Assembly (NCBI RefSeq): GCF_001544575.2
Contig: NZ_FCNY02000007.1
Location: forward strand, 310,001 to 374,000
Direction: 5' to 3'
DNA from: Caballeronia cordobensis
Lineage (GTDB): Bacteria > Pseudomonadota > Gammaproteobacteria > Burkholderiales > Burkholderiaceae
DNA: 64,000 nt
The notes under the pieces are model-generated. The model did no database searches. It had not been told where the DNA came from and saw only the letters and a program-made list of their open reading frames with translations. A program made the position numbers and the translations under genes. This document shows, piece by piece, positions 22,922 to 33,188 of the stretch; position 1 is the first letter of the stretch; each line of letters opens with the position of its first letter.

Positions 22922-24328
22922 CTAGATCGCCCAGCCCCCGAGATAGAACACCGCGAGCACCACCGCGATCGCCACCGTGCCGACGTTCAGCTTGCGCCAT
23001 TCGCCCGCGACGAGCCGGCCGATCACCAGCGTGCTGAAGCCGAGCATGATGCCCGTCACGATGTTCGCCGACAGCACGATGTACACCGCGCAGACGAGGC
23101 CCGACATCGTGTCGACGGTGTCTTCGAAGTGCAGCTTGCTCACGTTGCCGAGCATCAGCAGGCCGACGTACATCAGCGCGGGCGCCGTTGCGTAGGAGGG
23201 CACGAGCGCGGCGAGCGGCGAGAGGAACATCACCACGAGGAACAGCACGCCGACGACCGTCGCAGCCAGCCCCGTCTTCGCGCCCGCCGCCACGCCCACC
23301 GACGATTCGATATACGCCGCCGCCGGCGCGCCGCCGAAGCAGGCCGAGAAGATCGAGCTCAGCGAATCCGCGGTCAGCGCGCGGCCGCCGTTGACGATGC
23401 GCCCGTTCTTGTCGATCTGGCCGGCCTGGCCCGCGACCGCGCGGATCGTGCCGGTCGCGTCGAACACGGCGGTCATGACGAGTGCGAGCACGCTCGGCAG
23501 CACGGCCATCGAGAGCGCGCCCTTGATGTCCATCGCGCCGATCAGCGACGAATGACCCGGCGCGGAAAGCGACGGCAGCGCGAACACGCCATGAAAGCGC
23601 ACGGACGGATCGAACATCAGGCCGATTGCCGAGAGACCGATCACGACGAGCAGGATGCCGCCCGGCACGCGCCGGCGCTCCAGACCGAAAATCGCCGCGA
23701 GACCGAGCACCGACATCAGCACCGGAAAGGCCGTGATATGCCCGAGCGACACCGGCATGCCGGGCGCGGGATTCTTGATGATGAGACCGACATCGTTCGA
23801 GGCGATCAGCAGCAGGAACAAGCCGATGCCGATGCCCGTGCCGTGTGCGACGCCCGTCGGCAGATTGCGCAGGATCCACGAGCGCACGCCGGTGACTGAG
23901 ATCGCGGTGAACACGACGCCCATGAGGAACACCGCGCCGAGCGCGATGGCGGGCGTCAGCCCCTTGCCGAGCACGAGGCCGAAGGCGGTGAACGCGGTCA
24001 GCGAAATCGCGCAGCCGATCGCAATCGGCAGGCGCGCCCACACGCCCATCAGCAGCGAGCCGAACGCGGTCGTGAGGCACACGGCCACGAACACCGCACT
24101 GGTATCGAAGCCGGCCTTGCCCAGCATGCCCGGTACGACGAACACGGAGTAGACCATCGCGAGGAACGTCGTGATGCCCGCGACGACTTCGCGCTTCTCG
24201 GTGCTGCCGGTTTGGGAAATGCCGAAATAGCGGTCGAGAAAGCCGCCGCTCACGGCCTCTTTGTGTTCCTCGCGTTCGGTGGGGGAAACGTCGATATCGC
24301 CAAGCTGCTGGGCGGAGGATTCCAACAT
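22922..24328 (-). CDS. NCS2-family purine permease (AdeP/PbuG/GhxP type)
   Basis: 468 residues with about twelve to fourteen hydrophobic segments. FFG-like [33 protein letters not shown] at the start, [14 protein letters not shown] in the middle and [15 protein letters not shown] plus [14 protein letters not shown] (the substrate-binding blocks of the AzgA-like NCS2 subfamily) identify it as an adenine/guanine/hypoxanthine proton symporter. The start is the ATG at 24328, preceded by AAGGAGCAG; 22 open upstream codons are not conserved. A long leader of more than 150 nt with inverted repeats precedes it and may be a regulatory RNA. Single gene unit with a terminator at its 3' end. Confidence 0.88.
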   Translation of the reverse strand: MLESSAQQLGDIDVSPTEREEHKEAVSGGFLDRYFGISQTGSTEKREVVAGITTFLAMVYSVFVVPGMLGKAGFDTSAVFVAVCLTTAFGSLLMGVWARLPIAIGCAISLTAFTAFGLVLGKGLTPAIALGAVFLMGVVFTAISVTGVRSWILRNLPTGVAHGTGIGIGLFLLLIASNDVGLIIKNPAPGMPVSLGHITAFPVLMSVLGLAAIFGLERRRVPGGILLVVIGLSAIGLMFDPSVRFHGVFALPSLSAPGHSSLIGAMDIKGALSMAVLPSVLALVMTAVFDATGTIRAVAGQAGQIDKNGRIVNGGRALTADSLSSIFSACFGGAPAAAYIESSVGVAAGAKTGLAATVVGVLFLVVMFLSPLAALVPSYATAPALMYVGLLMLGNVSKLHFEDTVDTMSGLVCAVYIVLSANIVTGIMLGFSTLVIGRLVAGEWRKLNVGTVAIAVVLAVFYLGGWAI

Positions 24329-24360
24329 GACTGCTCCTTTATCAGCACGCTGAAACGGAA

Positions 24361-24480
24361 ATACCGTGCACGCATCGGGTATGCCGATACGCACTTCGGT
24401 CCGTCGTCAGGGTCGTCTCGTATGTGTAGTTCTGGATAGTGCCGAGTGACGGGCGTTGCCGGCTGCACTCGGTCAGGACA
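24361..24480 (-). promoter_or_regulatory. Possible structured leader RNA of the purine permease
   Basis: On the minus strand the leader contains a perfect 7-bp stem CCGAGTG/CACTCGG (24466-24472 with 24442-24448), then a purine-rich conserved-looking stretch ACUACACAUACGAGACGACC, in which AUACG can pair with CGUAU about 35 nt downstream. Such a layout upstream of a purine permease fits a riboswitch; the xanthine (NMT1) class is one candidate, but I could not match a consensus from memory, so class is not assigned. Confidence 0.35.
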
Positions 24481-24590
24481 GAGACTAGGGGAACAGAACG
24501 CGGGGTCCAATCCCATGAAAAACATGCCGCTCATGCCGAAGGGCTTATATGCCGCGAATCCCGCACGGGGCGGGGCTTGCGCATGAGTGG
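24481..24590. other. Intergenic region between ggt terminator and purine permease leader
   Basis: No gene seen. Presumably contains the permease promoter on the minus strand. Nothing else recognisable. Confidence 0.3.
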
Positions 24591-24626
24591 AAAAAGGCCG
24601 GACTAGGGCAAACGCTTAGTCCGGCC
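24591..24626 (-). terminator. Terminator of ggt
   Basis: Perfect 10-bp stem GGCCGGACTA (24596-24605) and TAGTCCGGCC (24617-24626), followed on the minus strand by TTTTT (24591-24595). It lies 39 bp after the ggt stop. Confidence 0.9.
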
Positions 24627-24664
24627 AGGGGCGCTATTTTACTCGCGCGGCGTTGTGCGGCGCA

Positions 24665-26398
24665 TTATCGGATGATGCGCGAGACGCCGCGTCCGCGCGG
24701 GTCGGACATCGGTTCGGGCTTGTCGCCGTCGATGCGGATCGCCTGAATGTCGCCGTTGAAGCCCTGCATCGTGAACTTGTAGCCCTTGGCTTCGAGCGCC
24801 TTGATCACTTCCGGATCGAGCTGATGGAACGGCTCCTGGTAGATCGTGTCCGGCGGCAGCAGCTGATGGTGAAAGCGCGTCGCGCCCACGGCTTCGGGCA
24901 GCGGCATATTGAAGTCGTACACGTTCGTGATGACCTGGAAGATCGACGTGAAGATGCGCGAGCCGCCCGGCGTGCCGATCACCATCGCGACCTTGTCGTC
25001 CTTCGTGAGAATGGTCGGCGTCATCGAGGAAAGCGGGCGCTTCTTCGGCGCGATGGCGTTCGCGTCGCTGCCGACCACGCCGAACATGTTCGGCACGCCC
25101 GGCTTTGAGGCGAAGTCGTCCATTTCGTCGTTGAGTACGACGCCCGTGCCTTCCGCGATCACGCCGGAGCCGAAATAGCCGTTGATCGTGTACGTGTTCG
25201 ACACCGCGTTGCCCCATTTGTCGACCACCGAGAAGTGCGTGGTTTCCGCCTTCTCCGGCATCGACGTGCCGAGTCCCGGCTGGACGCTCTTCGTGTCCGA
25301 GGGCGTGTCGGGATTCACTTCCTGCGCGCGTTTCAGGATGTAGTCGTCGTTGATGAGCTGCGCGACCGGCACCTTGTAGAAGTCCGGATCGCCGAGATAC
25401 TGCGCGCGATCGGCGAACACGCGCTTTTCGATTTCCGCGACGAGATGAATGTATTGCGCGGAATCGAGCGGCACGCCGTCGAACTTGTCCTTGAGATCGG
25501 CCTTCATCTTGAGCAACTGCACGAGGCCGACGCCGCCCGAGCTCGGCGGCGGCGCGGTGATCACGCGATAGCCGTTCCAGCTCGCGGTGATCGGCTGACG
25601 CCACACGGCCTTGTAGTCCTTCAGATCGCGCTTCGTGATGAGGCCGTGGCCTTCCATCGACTTGGCGATCAGATCGGCCGTATCGCCTTCGTAGAAGCCT
25701 TTCGCGCCTTTGTCGGAGATGCGTTGCAGCGTGTTGGCGAGATCGGGCTGCTTGAACGTCTGGCCCGATTTCATGCCGCCGAAGTAGAGATCGAAGTTGG
25801 TCTTGCCCTCGAAGTCCTTCGAGGCCGCGTCGCGCCGCTTGATCAGCTGATCGTCGACGACGAAGCCGTCCTTCGCGTACTTGATCGCGGGCGCGAGCAC
25901 CTGTTTCCACTTCAGCTTGCCGAAGCGTTTTTGCGCTTCCCACATGCCGTCCACGGTGCCCGGCACGCCCACCGCGCGATGCCCGAAGAGGCTCATGCCC
26001 TTGATGACCTCGCCTTTTTCGTCGAGATACATGTTGCGCGTCGCGGACATCGGCGCGCGCTCGCGATAGTCGAGGAAGTACGGGCGATGATCGACGTACA
26101 GCGTCATGAAGCCGCCGCCGCCGATATTGCCTGCTTCCGGATACGTGACGGCGAGCGTGAAGGCGATCGCGACGGCCGCATCGACCGCGTTGCCGCCTTG
26201 TTTGAAGATCTGCTCGGCGGTGTCGGCGGCGTAGGTGTCGGCGACCGCGACGGCCGACGCCGTCAAGACCTGCGGCTGAGCGTCGGTGGTTTTCGCGTGC
26301 GCGGGCGAGGTATCGACGAATCCTGCCGCGACGAGCGCCGACGCGACGATGGCGCTCAGCGCGAGGGACCGCACGCGCGGTTCTTGTTTGAAAAACAT
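24665..26398 (-). CDS. ggt: Gamma-glutamyltranspeptidase, periplasmic
   Basis: 577 residues with a signal peptide (hydrophobic core about 10-26, cleavage near SPAHA at about 35). The precursor self-cleaves before the catalytic Thr of TTHFSVVDKWGNAV (Thr about 386), giving large and small subunits. ERAPMSATRNMY and GGGGFMTL are glutamate-binding and N-terminal nucleophile fold marks, and PLSSMTPTI near residue 460 matches the small-subunit substrate loop. It cleaves the gamma-glutamyl bond of glutathione and related peptides in the periplasm. The start is the ATG at 26398; 17 open upstream codons lack a signal peptide. It may work with the Opp importer at 28.7-34.2 kb. Confidence 0.95.
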   Translation of the reverse strand: MFFKQEPRVRSLALSAIVASALVAAGFVDTSPAHAKTTDAQPQVLTASAVAVADTYAADTAEQIFKQGGNAVDAAVAIAFTLAVTYPEAGNIGGGGFMTLYVDHRPYFLDYRERAPMSATRNMYLDEKGEVIKGMSLFGHRAVGVPGTVDGMWEAQKRFGKLKWKQVLAPAIKYAKDGFVVDDQLIKRRDAASKDFEGKTNFDLYFGGMKSGQTFKQPDLANTLQRISDKGAKGFYEGDTADLIAKSMEGHGLITKRDLKDYKAVWRQPITASWNGYRVITAPPPSSGGVGLVQLLKMKADLKDKFDGVPLDSAQYIHLVAEIEKRVFADRAQYLGDPDFYKVPVAQLINDDYILKRAQEVNPDTPSDTKSVQPGLGTSMPEKAETTHFSVVDKWGNAVSNTYTINGYFGSGVIAEGTGVVLNDEMDDFASKPGVPNMFGVVGSDANAIAPKKRPLSSMTPTILTKDDKVAMVIGTPGGSRIFTSIFQVITNVYDFNMPLPEAVGATRFHHQLLPPDTIYQEPFHQLDPEVIKALEAKGYKFTMQGFNGDIQAIRIDGDKPEPMSDPRGRGVSRIIR

Positions 26399-26479
26399 GT
26401 CCTGCGTCTCCTTTGTTACGTGCGACGTTACGTGCGACGAAAACACCACGCTTATACCATGAGCCGCGCGCGGTCAGAT

Positions 26480-27241
26480 TCAGGGCATCAACTGGCCGCC
26501 GTTCACGTCGATGATCTGCCCCGTCACGTAGCGCGACATCGCTTCGGAGGCGAGGTAAAGGAACGCGCCGCTGCAATCGTCGGGCTCGCCGATGAAGCCC
26601 ATCGGGATCGACTTGCGGAACGATTCGAGTTGCTCAGGCGACGTGAAGCGCTCCTGAAACGGCGTCTGGATCACGCCCGGCGCGACGGCGTTCACGCGGA
26701 TGCGATCGGGCATCAGCTCCTTGGCCATGCCTTTCGTGATGGTGCTGACAAAGCCCTTCGAGGCCGCGTACAGCAGCGCGCCCGGTCCGCCGCCGTTGCG
26801 CGCCGCCACCGACGTCACGTTGATGATCGAGCCGCCGCCGCCTTCCTTGAGCGAGGGCAGCGCCGCGCGCGTGAACGCCACGACCGAGCGCGCATTGATG
26901 TGCATGATCTCGTCGAAAAGCTCGTCGCTCACGGACGCGATCGGCTCGCGCTTCACGAGGCTGCCCGCGTTGTTGATGAGCACGTCGATCTTGCCGAAGC
27001 TTTCGACGACCTGCGCGACGGCGGCGTCGATCGCCTTCGAATCGCGCACGTCCGCGCCGATCGTGATCGCCGAGACGCCGAGCGCCCGCACGTCTTTCGC
27101 GACGTCCTCGGCTTGCTCTTTCGAACTGTTGTAATGCACCGCGACATTCGCGCCGTACTGCGCGAACGCACGCGCCGCCGCCGCGCCGATGCCCGTGCTC
27201 GCGCCGGTGATGAGGATCGATTTGCCTTTGAGATCGTGCAT
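26480..27241 (-). CDS. SDR-family oxidoreductase
   Basis: 253 residues. Classical SDR: TGASTGIG at 13-20, NNAG near 91, Ser/Tyr-xxx-Lys with YAASKGF near 157, and ending VTGQIIDVNGGQLMP. It resembles 3-oxoacyl-ACP reductase/glucose-dehydrogenase type members; the second residue pattern after the first beta strand (HYNSSKEQA) suggests NADP(H). Substrate unknown. It precedes ggt on the minus strand with an 81-bp gap, so co-transcription is possible but a link in function is not evident. An 18-bp palindrome lies in the region just upstream of its start. Confidence 0.85.
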   Translation of the reverse strand: MHDLKGKSILITGASTGIGAAAARAFAQYGANVAVHYNSSKEQAEDVAKDVRALGVSAITIGADVRDSKAIDAAVAQVVESFGKIDVLINNAGSLVKREPIASVSDELFDEIMHINARSVVAFTRAALPSLKEGGGGSIINVTSVAARNGGGPGALLYAASKGFVSTITKGMAKELMPDRIRVNAVAPGVIQTPFQERFTSPEQLESFRKSIPMGFIGEPDDCSGAFLYLASEAMSRYVTGQIIDVNGGQLMP

Positions 27242-27262
27242 GAATGCTCCGAGTGGAAGAGG

Positions 27263-27280
27263 GCCCGCCGCGCGGCGGGC
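27263..27280. repeat. 18-bp perfect palindrome
   Basis: GCCCGCCGCGCGGCGGGC lies between the LysR gene stop and the SDR start. No T-run follows on either strand, so it is a weak terminator at best; it may be a site near the SDR promoter. Confidence 0.35.
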
Positions 27281-27346
27281 GCTGCATGAACAGGTTTGAA
27301 GCGTGCGCTGCAGACGAGAGTATGAAGCGAAGCGCGAGCGCGTGCG

Positions 27347-28276
27347 TCAGTCTGTTTCGACGCGCACGTCTTGCGGGGCTTCGAACGAATAATGTTCGAC
27401 CACGCGCTTCACCGAATGGCGGAACGACGCGACGAGATCCGAGCGGATGCCGCTGCTCGGATACGACAGCACGTATTCGTATTCGATATCCGTCTCGAAC
27501 GGCCGCACGACCACGCCGTGCGCGCGCCAGACCTTGGCCGCGAACGGCTCGACGATCGAAATGCCGAGGCCGCCCGCAACCATTGCGTAGCGGGTGTGGG
27601 CCGTGTCCGTGAACACGGTATAGCGCGGCCGGTCTTCCGTCGACGAAATGAGCGACTGCTCGGCCTCGTAAGGCTGGCGCGAGTTCGGCAGCCAGCCGAT
27701 CAGCTTTTCGCCGCGCAAGTCGGCCGGCCGGACGATCTTCTTTTTCGCGAGCCTGTGCGTGGCGGGCATGGCGCACGCGGCAGGCGCCTTGAGCAAGGTC
27801 TCCACTTCGATCCCCGCGACCGCGGGAAACGCGAGGCTCAGCGCAATGTCGGCCTTGTGGTTCTGAAGGTTCACGAGCACTTCGGGCACCTTCACCGAAT
27901 CGACCTTGATCGGCACGCCGGGATGCCGCTCGGTGAAGTCGGCGAGCACGGGCGGCAGGAGTGTCGTCGCGAGCACGGGCATGCAGGCGACCGTCAGGCC
28001 ATCGGAGGCTTCCTCGCGAATCATGTCGGCGACCTGTTTCAAGCGCTCCAGCCCGAGGAAGTTTTCCTCGACCGACTTGTAGAAACGCAGGCCCGCCGTC
28101 GTCGGATTCAGACGGCCGCCGACGCGCGAAAAGAGGCTGAAGCCCAGGTCGGCTTCGAGATCGGCGATCAGACGGCTGATCGCGGGCTGGGTGACGTGGA
28201 GCTTCTTGGCTGCGCCGACACTGGTGCCGGTCATGATGAGGCTGCGAAAAGCCTCGATCTGGCGAAAACGGATCAT
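27347..28276 (-). CDS. LysR-family transcriptional regulator
   Basis: 309 residues from the ATG at 28276 (MIRFRQIEAFRSLIM). HTH at about 5-65 with TSVGAAKKLHVTQPAISRLIADLE, effector domain from about 90. It resembles the OccR/NocR/ArgP-like regulators that control opine, amino-acid or peptide uptake. It is divergent from oppA with 434 bp between, and the genes on its other side are the SDR and ggt. Control of the Opp operon is the simplest reading. The upstream 23 codons of the open frame are not conserved. Confidence 0.87.
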   Translation of the reverse strand: MIRFRQIEAFRSLIMTGTSVGAAKKLHVTQPAISRLIADLEADLGFSLFSRVGGRLNPTTAGLRFYKSVEENFLGLERLKQVADMIREEASDGLTVACMPVLATTLLPPVLADFTERHPGVPIKVDSVKVPEVLVNLQNHKADIALSLAFPAVAGIEVETLLKAPAACAMPATHRLAKKKIVRPADLRGEKLIGWLPNSRQPYEAEQSLISSTEDRPRYTVFTDTAHTRYAMVAGGLGISIVEPFAAKVWRAHGVVVRPFETDIEYEYVLSYPSSGIRSDLVASFRHSVKRVVEHYSFEAPQDVRVETD

Positions 28277-28710
28277 CTTGCGGACGGCTGTGAGGCGACG
28301 GTGAACGTGGGATACGGCGACGCAGATCTTATAGGAAACAAGCACTTGCTGCCTCTAACCTTGGCGATCGGCCCAAACTTTCCGCGCGCCGGCCCAACAA
28401 AATGCACGACTATTCGAAAAATTTAGTGACTATAAGCACATGTGAGTGGCATCCGTCTTATTGATGCGAAATACTCGCCGCCAGCCTGAAAGCGCAGATG
28501 AAAGCGTTTGCGTCAGAACCGACTACCCGACGTGACACGCCAGCGCGCAATCGACGCATCGCGTCGACGATTGGCGGAAAGCTTTTTGTTAGATTTGCTA
28601 AATTCGCAGCGCGTGTTTATCTCTATTTCGATAAACACGCCGAAACGAAAAGCACGCAAGCCAACGAAGCACCACAAGCAATAAGACGAGACGAACAAAG
28701 AGGACTCCCC
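28277..28710. other. Long intergenic region upstream of oppA
   Basis: 434 bp, more A/T-rich than its surroundings, between the divergent LysR gene and oppA. It contains the hairpin at 28611-28640 and presumably the regulator sites and both promoters. An open frame continuous with oppA reaches back to 28498 but lacks coding character. Confidence 0.5.
28611..28640. promoter_or_regulatory. 11-bp inverted repeat in the oppA leader
   Basis: GCGTGTTTATC (28611-28621) and GATAAACACGC (28630-28640) are perfect inverted arms with an 8-base loop, about 70 bp before the oppA start. No T-run follows, so it is more likely an operator or leader hairpin than a terminator. Confidence 0.55.
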
Positions 28711-30357
28711 ATGACGTTTTTTGCCGTTCCCCATGCATCGATCCAACGCACGAAGCTTGCCGCCGCCGCGGCGCTGCTCGCCATGTGCTCACTGAGCGCA
28801 CTGAACGCGACGGCCGCCGTGGTGCCGCCCGGCGTCGCGCTCGCCGTCAAACAGGAACTCGTGCGCAACAACGGCTCTGAAGTCGAGACGCTCGATCCGG
28901 CGCTGGTGGAAACCGTGGTGGCGGCCAACGTGTCGCGCGATCTGTTCGAAAGCCTCACCGCGACGAACAACGATGGCGCCGTGGTGCCCGGCGTCGCCGA
29001 GAAGTGGGAGCAGAAGGACGCCACGACCTGGATCTTCCACTTGCGCAAGAATGCCCGCTGGTCCAATGGCGATCCCGTCAGCGCAAACGATTTCGTCTAC
29101 GGCTGCCAGCGCTTTCTCGATCCGAAAACCGCGTCGTCGTACGCGAGCGTGTATGGCCCGTTCCTCTTGAACGGCGCGGATATCGTCGCGGGCAAGAAGC
29201 CCGTCAGCGCGCTCGGCGTGCGCGCCATCGACGCGAACACCGTCGAAGTCAAAACCGACGGCCCGGTGCCGTTCCTGCCGGAACTGATGTCGAATCCCAA
29301 CCTCGGGCCGGTGCATCGCGCAACCATCGAAAAATTCGGCAAGGACTGGACCAAGCCCGGCAATATCGTCAGCAACGGCGCGTTCCAGTTGAAGGACTGG
29401 CAGGTCAACAGCAAGCTCGTGCTGTCGAAGAACGCGAACTATTGGGACAAGACCAACGTTCAACTGACGCAAGTCACGTATTTGCCGATCGAGGACGAGA
29501 ACACCGACGTCAAGATGTTCCAGTCGGGCGAGAACGACATGACGTATCAACTGCCCACCGGCACGTACCCGAAATACAGCCAGCAGTTCCCGAAGGACAT
29601 CCGCAATTCGCTGATTCTCGGTACGCGTTATTACAGCTTCAACAATCGCGATCCGCTTCTGAAGGACGTGCGCGTGCGCAAGGCGTTGTCGATGGTGATC
29701 GACCGCGACCTGCTCGCGCAGCGCGTGACCGCCGATGGCCAGACGCCGCTTTACGGCCTGCTGCCGAAGGGCGTGAGCGGCGCGGACGTGTCGAACTACG
29801 AATGGTCGTCGTGGCCCATGGCCAAGCGCGTCGAAGAAGCGAAGAAGCTGCTCGAGGAGGCGGGCGTGAAGCCGGGCACGAAGCTGCGTTTCGCGATGAA
29901 CACGAGCGATTACAACAAGAAGATGGCGATTTTCGTCGCGTCGGAATGGAAGACCAAGCTCGGCCTCACCATGGATATCGAGTCGATGGAGTTCAAGGTG
30001 CTGCTGAAGAAGCGTCATGGCGGCGACTATCAGATCGCGCGCAACGGCTGGGTGGCCGACTATAACGACGCGACCACCTTCCTCACGCTCGTGCAGTGCA
30101 AGTCGGAGCAGAACGACAACTTCAGTTGCAACCCGAAGGCCGACGCGCTCATGAAGCAAGCCGGCGAAACCACCGATCTCGCGAAGCGCGCACAGTTGCA
30201 GACGCAGGCCGCGAAGCTCGCAATGGACGACTATCCGTTCCTGCCGCTGCTGCAATACGGCCTGCCGCGCCTCGTGAAGAGCTACGTGGGCGGATACTCG
30301 CTCAAGAACCCGATGGATCACTACGGCAGCAAGGATCTGTACATCGTCAAGCACTGA
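28711..30357 (+). CDS. oppA: Oligopeptide ABC transporter, substrate-binding protein
   Basis: 548 residues with a signal peptide (start MTFFAVPHASIQRTKLAAAA, cleavage near residue 36, ...ALNATAA). Family 5 solute-binding protein: NNGSEVETLDPALVETVVAANVSRDLFESL, then a WSNGDPVSANDFVY block characteristic of OppA/MppA-type peptide binders. AAAGAGGA precedes the ATG. It is the first gene of oppABCDF. Peptides of two to five residues or murein tripeptide would be typical ligands; a glutathione or gamma-glutamyl ligand is possible given ggt nearby. The protein lacks a lipobox and so is soluble in the periplasm. Confidence 0.9.
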   Translation: MTFFAVPHASIQRTKLAAAAALLAMCSLSALNATAAVVPPGVALAVKQELVRNNGSEVETLDPALVETVVAANVSRDLFESLTATNNDGAVVPGVAEKWEQKDATTWIFHLRKNARWSNGDPVSANDFVYGCQRFLDPKTASSYASVYGPFLLNGADIVAGKKPVSALGVRAIDANTVEVKTDGPVPFLPELMSNPNLGPVHRATIEKFGKDWTKPGNIVSNGAFQLKDWQVNSKLVLSKNANYWDKTNVQLTQVTYLPIEDENTDVKMFQSGENDMTYQLPTGTYPKYSQQFPKDIRNSLILGTRYYSFNNRDPLLKDVRVRKALSMVIDRDLLAQRVTADGQTPLYGLLPKGVSGADVSNYEWSSWPMAKRVEEAKKLLEEAGVKPGTKLRFAMNTSDYNKKMAIFVASEWKTKLGLTMDIESMEFKVLLKKRHGGDYQIARNGWVADYNDATTFLTLVQCKSEQNDNFSCNPKADALMKQAGETTDLAKRAQLQTQAAKLAMDDYPFLPLLQYGLPRLVKSYVGGYSLKNPMDHYGSKDLYIVKH

Positions 30358-30375
30358 CGGCAAGGAGCCTTTCTC

Positions 30376-31296
30376 ATGTGGTCTTACACGCTACGGCGCG
30401 TGCTTCTCACGCTGCCGACGCTGCTGATCGTCGTCACGGTCTGCTATCTGCTGCTGCACGCGACGCCCGGCGGCCCGTTCGACGGCGAGCGCAAAGTATC
30501 CGCCGAAGTGCTCGCCAATCTGCAGGCGAAGTATCACCTCGGCGAGCCGCTGTGGAAGCAGTACGCCTACTATCTCGACGGCTTGCTGCACGGCGATCTC
30601 GGCGCGTCGTTCCGCTATGCCGACTGGAGCGTGAACGACCTCGTGCTGCGCGCGCTGCCGGTGTCGCTCGCAATCGGCGGCGTGTCGATGCTGCTCGCCA
30701 TCGTGATCGGCGTCGCGCTCGGCATCGTGGCGGCGCTGCGTCGCAACAGCCTCGCGGACTATGCGCTGATGCTCGCCAGCAACGCGGGCAACGCGTTTCC
30801 GTCGTTCGTGCTCGGGCCGGTGCTGATCCTCGTGTTCGCGATCCTGCTGAAGTGGCTGCCCGCGGGCGGCTGGAACGACTTCCAGTTGCGCTACATGGCG
30901 CTGCCCGTCGCGCTGCTCGTGATGATCAACGTGGCGACCGTGGGCCGCGTGACGCGCGCAAGCCTGATCGAAGTGCTGAACACGAACTACATCCGCACCG
31001 CGCGCGCCAAGGGCTTGTCCACGCGCACCATCGTGCTGCGCCATGCGTTGAGGCCCACGCTGATTCCGGTCGTGTCCGTGATCGGGCCGCTCGCGATCTC
31101 GTCGATCACGGCGGCGGTCGTCACGGAATCCGTGTTCTCGCTGCCGGGCATCGGCAAGCTGATCGTCAACGGCGCGGCCAATCGCGATTACACGCTCGTG
31201 CTCGGACTCGTCGTGCTCGTGACGGTCGTGGCCGTGCTGCTCAACCTGCTGGTCGATCTCGCGTATGCGTGGCTCGATCCGAAGATTCGCTATTGA
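30376..31296 (+). CDS. oppB: Oligopeptide ABC transporter permease OppB
   Basis: 306 residues, six membrane spans with the binding-protein-dependent permease domain. MWSYTLRRVLLTLPTLLIVV is the standard OppB/DppB N-terminus, and NYIRTARAKGLSTRTIVLRHALRPTLIPV contains the EAA loop that contacts the ATPases. With OppC it forms the channel. It starts 18 bp after oppA with GGCAAGGAGCC upstream, and the next gene starts 11 bp after its stop. Confidence 0.93.
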   Translation: MWSYTLRRVLLTLPTLLIVVTVCYLLLHATPGGPFDGERKVSAEVLANLQAKYHLGEPLWKQYAYYLDGLLHGDLGASFRYADWSVNDLVLRALPVSLAIGGVSMLLAIVIGVALGIVAALRRNSLADYALMLASNAGNAFPSFVLGPVLILVFAILLKWLPAGGWNDFQLRYMALPVALLVMINVATVGRVTRASLIEVLNTNYIRTARAKGLSTRTIVLRHALRPTLIPVVSVIGPLAISSITAAVVTESVFSLPGIGKLIVNGAANRDYTLVLGLVVLVTVVAVLLNLLVDLAYAWLDPKIRY

Positions 31297-31307
31297 GAGG
31301 GCGCGCA

Positions 31308-32198
31308 ATGAAATCTGCTTCACTGGCTCCCATGCTCGACAAGGCGGTCGCGGGCCGCAGTCCGTGGCAGGACGCGCGTGCGCGCTTCCTGCGCAACAAG
31401 GCCGCCGTCGTGAGCCTGGCGCTGCTCGTGCTGATCACGCTCGCGTGCATCGTCGGGCCGTGGCTTTTGCCGAACGAATTCGACTCCACCGACTGGAACG
31501 CGACGAGCGTGCCGCCCACGCTCGCCGGCTGGCATCTCTTCGGCACCGACGATACCGGTCGCGACCTGCTCGTGCGCTGCCTGATCGGCGGACGCGTGTC
31601 GCTCCTGATCGGTGCGCTCGCCACGCTCACATCGGTGACGCTCGGCATCGTGTGGGGCGCGATCGCGGGCTTCGTCGGCGGGCGCGTCGACAACGCGATG
31701 ATGCGCATCGTCGACATGATGTACGCCATTCCGTATCTGCTCATCGCGATCCTGATGGTGACGCTGCTCGGGCGCGAGTTCTATCTCGTCGTCGTCACCA
31801 TCACCGTGTTTTCGTGGATGGACATGGCGCGCGTCGTGCGCGGCCAGACGCTGTCGATCCGCTCGAAAGAGTATGTCGAAGCGGCGCGTGCGATCGGCGT
31901 GCCGACGCGGCGCATCATCGCGCGGCACGTGGTGCCGAATCTGCTGGGCATCGTCGCGATCTACACGACCGTCACCGTGCCCGCCGTGATTCTCACGGAG
32001 TCCGTGCTGTCCTTCCTCGGCCTCGGCGTGCAGGAACCGATGACGAGCTGGGGCGTGCTGATCCAGGACGGCGTGGGCGTGATGGAAGCGTCGCCGTGGA
32101 TTCTGCTGTTCCCGGCGGCGTTGTTGTCGATCACGCTCTACTGCATCAACTTTGTCGGCGACGGGCTGCGCGACGCGCTCGATCCGAAGGACAGGTGA
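31308..32198 (+). CDS. oppC: Oligopeptide ABC transporter permease OppC
   Basis: 296 residues. An N-terminal cytoplasmic tail (SPWQDARARFLRNKAAVVSL) precedes the first span, as in OppC; the FGTDDTGRDLLVR block and the EAA loop KEYVEAARAIGVPTRRIIARHVVPN are conserved. It pairs with OppB. The ATG at 31308 follows GAGAGGGCGCGCA; the frame is open far upstream inside oppB but that is shadow sequence. The next gene, oppD, starts 3 bp after the stop. Confidence 0.93.
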   Translation: MKSASLAPMLDKAVAGRSPWQDARARFLRNKAAVVSLALLVLITLACIVGPWLLPNEFDSTDWNATSVPPTLAGWHLFGTDDTGRDLLVRCLIGGRVSLLIGALATLTSVTLGIVWGAIAGFVGGRVDNAMMRIVDMMYAIPYLLIAILMVTLLGREFYLVVVTITVFSWMDMARVVRGQTLSIRSKEYVEAARAIGVPTRRIIARHVVPNLLGIVAIYTTVTVPAVILTESVLSFLGLGVQEPMTSWGVLIQDGVGVMEASPWILLFPAALLSITLYCINFVGDGLRDALDPKDR

Positions 32199-32201
32199 GC
32201 C

Positions 32202-33180
<979 letters not shown>

Positions 33181-33188
<8 letters not shown>

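Noticed and set aside
24361..24480. Guanidine (ykkC or mini-ykkC) riboswitch in the purine permease leader
   Set aside because: CGACGACC-like sequence superficially resembles it, but the paired ACGR tetraloop hairpins of mini-ykkC are not formed.
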